Source of the DNA: Treponema porcinum
Lineage (GTDB): Bacteria > Spirochaetota > Spirochaetia > Treponematales > Treponemataceae
DNA: 64,000 nucleotides
Direction: 5' to 3'
Assembly (NCBI RefSeq): GCF_900167145.1
Contig: NZ_FUWG01000003.1
Coordinates: 130,684 to 194,683, forward strand
Each line of letters opens with the position of its first letter. Position 1 is the stretch's first letter. The position numbers were made by a program, and so were the translations under genes. The notes beneath the pieces were generated by a model, which had not been told where the DNA came from, did not search any database, and saw only the letters and a list, made by a program, of their open reading frames with translations. This document shows, one piece after another, positions 60,401 to 64,000 of this stretch.

Positions 60401-62707
60401 GATGATGAAGAAAAAATGAAAGATTTTCCAAAACTTTCTAAAGAGGAGTTCCTGTCATCATATTCCTATTTATCAGAAGAAGAATACGATGCTACGGTAA
60501 AAGATTACAATGAATTGAATCAAAGTGCTGTACCAAGCCGTTTTTCTGATACTGTAAAAACTGTAGAAGATATAAACAAGGTATATGACAGGAATCTTGA
60601 TTTTATCGAACAGAATATTTCATTCAAATACAGCAATCCTGAATTCAACGAAATTGATGAAATTGAAAAATGGAAAAACGGTGAACTTTTTATTCATCTT
60701 GAAGACCGTAATGGGAATTATACAACTGATATGGGGGCAAACACTCTTGAGGAATATAATTCCTATGCCAACAAAAACTTTAAAACTTATTCCGAAGTCA
60801 TTAAATATCAGGCAGAACTAAAAGCAAAATTACTTGACAGTGCAATCGAAAACAGCATTACTGAATATCTTAGAAGAGAATATGCCGAAACATCTCCAAA
60901 TAGTGCAAGGTTTGAAGTTACAGTTGAAAATCAGTCATATCCGATTGATAAGGAAGGGCTTGATTACATTGCAAACACAAATGAATGGGGAAGTGCAGAT
61001 GACCGTCTTAACGAAGTAATTGACAGAAGGTTTGAAGAAGAAATTGAACAGAAAGAAATTGACATTGTTTCCGATGTACTTGAATACATATCGCAGGAAA
61101 CAAACGGAAACATTGTATTAAAAAACAATGAAATTAGCAATGTTCTTTTCTCTGATGAACTTGTTCAAATCTATGCACCAAAAGAGGAATTCCTTGCAAT
61201 CCAGCCGGAAGAAACAAAAGCAGCTTTAATTGAAGCAGGTATTGCAAAGGAAGACCTTTACAAAAATGTTGAAACAATGACTGTTTCCGAAAAAGCAAGA
61301 GATGAAATGCTTTCTGCAAGTTTTGCCGGACAGGGCGGACTTACTCAGAAAGCCTTTGCAGATAACGGAATTGAAATCGACCTTGAAACTGCAAATGCTC
61401 TTGAAAATTGTTTTTCACATATTGAAGCTATAACAAAATATACCGCTGACGGACATGACATTTTTAGTAAAGGCAACGGCATTGATACAATCAGCGAACA
61501 TTCGATTGAATATTCTGAAGAAACAAAATCTTGGTTTATTCATGAAAAGAACTGGATAGCTCTTTCTGCAATTAAAGGAGATAAAGCTGGTCCTGATGAC
61601 TACATGGAAAAAGCAGACAGAGTAGGTGACAGAAACTGGTCTATTGGTTGTGAATTACTTGTCAAATATGTTTATCAGGAAATTAAAGAAGACGGTGAAA
61701 TGGAAAAAGAATTTCCTGACACATTCAAAAAACTGGAAAAACTTAAAGATTATACAGAGTCTTTAACCGAAGCAAAACAGCTTATTTCTGATTTCTGTTT
61801 TGATGAATATATGTCTACACCGACTTTTGATAACTTAAAAGATGTAGGACTTGCTTATACAACATTTGAAGACCCTTATACTCACGAAGAATATGAGGTT
61901 CAGACAAGTACAGACCTTGTAAACTGCAAGATTACTACAAAAGTCAATGACAAAATTGCAGATGTATCAGAATATGACAACTTGAAAGATATGGTTGTAA
62001 ATAGCTTGAATAGCCTTGATTTTGATAGCCTGATTTACATACCAGCTTCAAAAGTTGATGAACTTCTCAAAGAAGAAAGGGAAGATGTTGAAAAAAATCT
62101 TCTTGAAAAAGCGAATCAGATTATTGCAGAAACTTTTGATGAACCTTCACTTGCAAAAAGAGCAAAACTTTACGTTCCGTCAAATTACGGATATGAAGAA
62201 GACAACAAGATTCATATTCTCGTAGAATTTGACAACGAAGCAGAGCGTGAAGACAACCTTTTCAATGCACTTGCAGAACGTCATCTGGTACTGGCAAACG
62301 GTATGGAAGTTGATTTTAATCCGATTAAACCTGAAAAGTCCGGAACGATTGAGCAGTATCTTGAATCTCTTGAAAGAATCAAAGAAAACCGTTATCAGCG
62401 CAGAAAAGAGGATAATCTTGCAAATATAATTGTAACTACAGATAACTTCCGTGAAGTTTTTAATAAAATTTCTAAACTTCCAAAGTTCAAAGATAAACCT
62501 CTGGAAGCAGCCGGATGGTGTATTGCAAGAGTACCTAAAGAAAAAAGGGAAGAAGTAGGTAAATGGCTTTCAAGTCTAAATGGTCCAAAAAAGAAAGATG
62601 TAAATAATCTTTTTGACAAATGGAACAAGGAAAACAATCCTAAACCTGCTGTTAATAAATCAAAAAATAAATCTAATGAAGTAGACGACTGGTCTATTTC
62701 TGACTAA
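54473..62707 (+). CDS. Giant polyvalent protein 2: BECR-like, RadC/JAMM and HEYTH metallopeptidase modules, SISD tail
   Basis: A 2744-residue polyvalent protein. Around 633 is a GIEVVTDKKEF-coiled-coil module like that in the preceding protein. At about 900-1000 is a BECR-like domain (YIADHYINRHHN). At 1065-1190 is a RadC-type MPN+ domain with a JAMM-like HNHPSG (His1150) and SYED. HEYTHLWD is at 1237-1244, followed by SECHAR. A ~110-residue unit occurs twice, near 116 and 1834. The C-terminal ~90 residues match protein 1 and end DDWSISD. Roles in modifying host nucleic acids or proteins after transfer are inferred. GAGG precedes the ATG. Confidence 0.75.
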   Translation: MSENNLLTIFEGSKIRLNYDGKNIQGKIMLSDGDSVEIEPFEISESELNDCWYGFKYKGKDFDMNVCLNDAENEGTPVCIYPVINGTTVTTSDFAAIKKDSVFFEKQKEIINNNQMENKLMEFEKLSWEESVNALKEYFLNKEYIVLSDKLADEIYSRYLENGLELKLKKDSSGFCAVDTESGKESPLPLESQEMIENIINWNDKELSLWYEQAADDDIIESIKGIVSELEEIHSQHFKDIRVNQAFPEIYTKEALEKDGIPYSSEFLIYEEPRWNFKNNEDILNIIKDSEPDLYIKIRDYVKEQGLSSVNQLHLDLGKSLRYDDLYIWKGDFSKETLEEKLDDKFTVRYSWDNDEGNLENGGDEIIIKDKAFVEKLNSMIKDAVKLHIEEYEKFKNFRNDFMIKNWNEKGQGNNSSFKKVGSLESIDSNNREQIIAVEKSFEHETGGTLGDDRAELVLKMANYDESSFKFLFDRENGNFVEYKNNEIVDVETPMGMLNYLHDEIQFQLESPLAKRADYFDEGLFESMQDLYNKSNSFYTWDDLYILAEKETYLPAKDAAREQIGKAAKKFGIDIEASEIPEDAIADFLEKHPELNRFNESGQMLAEIDSENEILNKPFIPSEYVLSKLQEKGIEVVTDKKEFERILESQAVLQKMATSLSDLKKLSASVKKQEEAISNEQKKSKELAEKESAINNHSFSSFVLEMQKYQDIFPNNEPVKITDLNYSEIPYYDFELFIEKDKNDQLRLLCNYKNRNNVGSVNNNSFYNLTNDSFDIIDPLSQFGFDMLKEVLEVSKAELSRKDYIPEIQEKLKDILESHQIKEKAILANLIEKNNERKNFVESRIDQISREEKRNAEKTLESWLNLADEMEDSLWNKDQLQVKKIFTENGTEERKPIAVISESDMQIFKGVKDRNLYADKSYIADHYINRHHNARTFLNIQNVLDNYDNIYFDKDQNSTGFTKRYGKMIDCVFMRVNEGKIILFGTTFEQPEYKIENGIKRGRFEKITPARKQEQNMSLEGSTPLSHNSIDNNEKAAVAISDVNDNSNISQPAEKSSNTLEDGSMFITQMKTEEIKANISVRTPSDIVPYLNDFSNSEVENFGVVLLDASYKVKEIRAVTVGTINRSIVHAREVFKEAVRNSAASVLIFHNHPSGNFEPSYEDINTTQKLMEASDIIGIPVLDHIIVSKEGYFSFEEHDMLNARTQNFIHDGTTYGFAHNGKIYLNSDVLSAEAAMHEYTHLWDNLTRKENPMLWNKGLEIFKGTSIWNEVINDEHYQDIKDDENLVLSECHARITGKVTETVLNRIAELDGNEKQAEMIEWDKETVEFIFENYRDIFEKNSFSSVAEFTTATMKDLFSPVEQQKQDIAIDSSAFERMEKFFEGKTSSLGNGDYQNFKELYDWVQEEFPSKDSEHVLLETVSRMIYSNINFGDLEPASYDDVYGFGDGAEQRFDVSDDIAKRLINNEITPDWMTIQNEVNDFARRKFMDLKENNPDMLLTDSINEAFEISKKYNPLAEKKINDYTKSEKTQNIKKALENIEKTYTEDSHDIRIDYGTGIFGADLEALIKGNDAAIYGEKSLSFVRPDRASLELGIEDKIPFKDLIRGYGDNFVSNSEGVKVPRHIERWDYMEVFNSDYDAAQQWKLETGGKLLENGKDIWISDENLEYFNFPDTPENREALKEYILPQPLEFNWDNFTEEQFNAVKEEITSGNIKEDYKGQVYVGSVCVEFTITDKESCWVDYNNYILGEKGEGEISGIPYSYHNGEQVVMNTFTENTYENFKTVIEKVLIEDLGKDSHLKQEAMRKTINWATINEKNKESALKLWKEKEGGNMENTFENLSNEETIKYLKDYFNEKNVSISDDLAEELFYKHLDNGLELKKTKKDLYFYTVDEETGKTEYVSTHKIVDNVLSWNEKELSELHSGTADDKDIESLKGFISQLEIIKTHFHRIFETFPPVDFKISDFTGNEKQISFIDDEEKMKDFPKLSKEEFLSSYSYLSEEEYDATVKDYNELNQSAVPSRFSDTVKTVEDINKVYDRNLDFIEQNISFKYSNPEFNEIDEIEKWKNGELFIHLEDRNGNYTTDMGANTLEEYNSYANKNFKTYSEVIKYQAELKAKLLDSAIENSITEYLRREYAETSPNSARFEVTVENQSYPIDKEGLDYIANTNEWGSADDRLNEVIDRRFEEEIEQKEIDIVSDVLEYISQETNGNIVLKNNEISNVLFSDELVQIYAPKEEFLAIQPEETKAALIEAGIAKEDLYKNVETMTVSEKARDEMLSASFAGQGGLTQKAFADNGIEIDLETANALENCFSHIEAITKYTADGHDIFSKGNGIDTISEHSIEYSEETKSWFIHEKNWIALSAIKGDKAGPDDYMEKADRVGDRNWSIGCELLVKYVYQEIKEDGEMEKEFPDTFKKLEKLKDYTESLTEAKQLISDFCFDEYMSTPTFDNLKDVGLAYTTFEDPYTHEEYEVQTSTDLVNCKITTKVNDKIADVSEYDNLKDMVVNSLNSLDFDSLIYIPASKVDELLKEEREDVEKNLLEKANQIIAETFDEPSLAKRAKLYVPSNYGYEEDNKIHILVEFDNEAEREDNLFNALAERHLVLANGMEVDFNPIKPEKSGTIEQYLESLERIKENRYQRRKEDNLANIIVTTDNFREVFNKISKLPKFKDKPLEAAGWCIARVPKEKREEVGKWLSSLNGPKKKDVNNLFDKWNKENNPKPAVNKSKNKSNEVDDWSISD

Positions 62708-62720
62708 AGGAAGGTATAGT

Positions 62721-63353
62721 ATGGAGAATCAGAAGGCTTTTATTGCTACAACAAATTATATCAGAAAAGTAAAGCTGCCGTTTGGAGTAGGTGTAATTAC
62801 TTCTTTTTCAGAAGAAGATGCAATGAACCTTACTATCCGAAGACGGCATCTTGAAACTCGAAACGAATGGTTTGATATTGAAATTCCTGACCGCAGCACT
62901 TTCTTAAACTTAGACAGTCTACTTGAAGAAAATCCGCAGGAATGCCTAGACTCACTTTTTTCTACAAAAGCCCTGTCTTTCTTATTTTATGATGAAGGAC
63001 AAAAACTTTTTAAGCAGCTGCCACAGATTATTGAAAGTAAAACATCTGTAGAGGAAGAAAAAAATACTCTTGCACAGGAAGAATTGAAAAAGTTTTACGA
63101 TTCAAAAGCTTATGAACTGAAAAAACTTATGAGTACTTACTCATTGATTCAGTTTATCACAGAAAAAGCCAAAAGAAACGATATGGCAATTACTTCAAGT
63201 TTTCTTTCTATGATTGGCATAAACGGCGTTATCTACAGCGAGGACAATAACGAAAGAGCCTTAATTTTTGACGCAAAGAATAAAATCCTTTTGAAAGGTG
63301 TTAATTCTCAAATACTGGAAAACTCAAAATTTACAGAGGAATCAATTAAATAG
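62721..63353 (+). CDS. Hypothetical cargo protein (210 aa)
   Basis: I do not recognise this protein. The first ~70 residues contain KLPFGVGVITSFSEEDAMNL, TIRRRHLETRNEWFDIEIPD, and the rest is helical with many Lys/Glu. It begins 13 bases after giant protein 2 with AAGGAAGG upstream and is followed by the next gene at 14 bases, so it belongs to the same operon. Confidence 0.6.
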   Translation: MENQKAFIATTNYIRKVKLPFGVGVITSFSEEDAMNLTIRRRHLETRNEWFDIEIPDRSTFLNLDSLLEENPQECLDSLFSTKALSFLFYDEGQKLFKQLPQIIESKTSVEEEKNTLAQEELKKFYDSKAYELKKLMSTYSLIQFITEKAKRNDMAITSSFLSMIGINGVIYSEDNNERALIFDAKNKILLKGVNSQILENSKFTEESIK

Positions 63354-63367
63354 AGGAGAATAAAACA

Positions 63368-64000
63368 ATGGAAGCTAACATAACAAAAGTTCAGATAACG
63401 GAAGATGAAGGGAAAAAATACAACTTCTTTGTAAAATCAACGGCTGAATTTGATGCCTTTGCTGATTTTGAACCGATTACAAATCTTACGGCAAAAGAAG
63501 CTGTGTCTAAATTTGAAGAATTAAGAAATAAAGGGCTAAATGCTGGAATTGGCATAAATATTCCAAATGACATTGTTTTTGATGACCCAGAAGGAAATGG
63601 CATTACAATCCTTGTAACTGATGAAAAGAAATTAGCCAATTTTAATATTTTTGGTGAGAATTTTATTTCTGATTTAAATATTAAATCAGAAAAAGACAGA
63701 AGTCTTTTAAAAAATCGTATAGCGGCTTATGAAGCGTTATATAATGAATTAGTAGAACAGAGTATTCCTGCGATAGAACCTGAATTTGTTTATAATAAAA
63801 AATTTTCTATGGAACTTTCCAATATAGAAAATGAACCTGTTTCTGAACAAAGGATAAACAGCAATGTTTCTATCGAGATAAAACCTGTTACACTTGAAGA
63901 AATTCTTGGTGTCATGGAAATGCGGACGGAAGTAACTCCAGAAGGTAAAATCAAAGTCTTTGACCTTCAGCGTCAGGAATACATTGACAACCGTTCCGAT
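63368..64000 (+). CDS. Large cargo protein, N-terminal part (continues past the window)
   Basis: GAGGAG precedes an ATG at 63368, and the frame stays open for all 211 visible codons. The N-terminus (ANITKVQITEDEGKKYNFFV) and the segment DRSLLKNRIAAYEALYNELV look like modules seen in large polyvalent proteins, but no named domain is certain. Its 3' end, and so the presence or absence of the SISD tail, lies outside the window. Confidence 0.6.
   Translation, partial: MEANITKVQITEDEGKKYNFFVKSTAEFDAFADFEPITNLTAKEAVSKFEELRNKGLNAGIGINIPNDIVFDDPEGNGITILVTDEKKLANFNIFGENFISDLNIKSEKDRSLLKNRIAAYEALYNELVEQSIPAIEPEFVYNKKFSMELSNIENEPVSEQRINSNVSIEIKPVTLEEILGVMEMRTEVTPEGKIKVFDLQRQEYIDNRSD

Noticed and set aside
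49586-62707. The giant proteins as secreted toxins of another system
   Set aside because: Neither has a signal peptide, RHS/YD repeats or hydrophobic export regions; position and tail point to a cytoplasmic origin and type IV delivery instead.

Overview
The window joins a conventional bacterial chromosome (about 1-8.3 kb) to the left part of a large integrated conjugative element (from between about 8.3 and 9.9 kb to beyond the right edge). A Treponema-like spirochete is the likely host. This is inferred from the lipoprotein style (relaxed lipoboxes), the LPP20-like secreted protein, the tandem bacterial Ig-like lipoproteins and the general gene set. No rRNA or other taxonomic marker is present, so the assignment is an inference. 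The element is visibly more A+T rich than the chromosomal part.

Chromosomal part: the end of a probable outer-membrane protein, argD, an acyl-CoA thioesterase, a C-GCAxxG-C-C protein with an Mrp-type ATPase, an unusual phosphatase fused to a glycogen-binding-like module, argR with a small membrane protein, a secreted-protein gene broken by one stop and one frameshift, a patch of gene remnants (including an IS21-like fragment), and tRNA-Pro(CGG) and tRNA-Asp(GTC) behind a clear promoter.

Element, left arm (8.3-14.3 kb): an ISNCY-type transposase, then a leftward run of small genes headed by a topoisomerase III. One of the small genes is broken by an exact 13-bp tandem duplication. The divergent gap between topB and the relaxase holds an 18-bp inverted repeat and helically phased AATCCCA iterons, the best oriT/ori candidate here.

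Transfer region (14.3-32.5 kb): a MOBP relaxase with HUH motif, a VirD4/TraG coupling protein, two accessory proteins, then a trb-type (MPF-T) secretion system in the order trbB-C-D-E-J-L, then trbF-G-(small membrane gene)-trbI. Between trbL and trbF sit a DUF4177 protein with an SSB-like acidic tip, an 88-aa protein with a shared SISD tail, and an antisense lipoprotein. Two giant paralogous Ig-like surface lipoproteins follow (32.5-44.3 kb), probably mating-pair adhesins.

Right arm (44.3-64 kb): a leftward block with a PilZ protein and a 53-aa membrane peptide, two of whose transcripts look leaderless, then a rightward cargo block. The cargo starts with an ArdC-like ssDNA-binding protein and includes two giant polyvalent proteins (1621 and 2744 aa) with BECR-nuclease-like domains, HEYTH metallopeptidase modules and a RadC/JAMM domain. 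The block continues past the window.

The most notable signals are: (1) a common C-terminal tail ([DE]D-x-[MW]-S-[IM]-S-D) on four otherwise different element proteins, a candidate type IV translocation signal; (2) ten copies of a GCCGTAA-NN-TTACGGC palindrome, mostly in gene leaders and one inserted in frame in topB; (3) a shared 28-nt leader element ahead of two distant genes; (4) the oriT-like iteron region.
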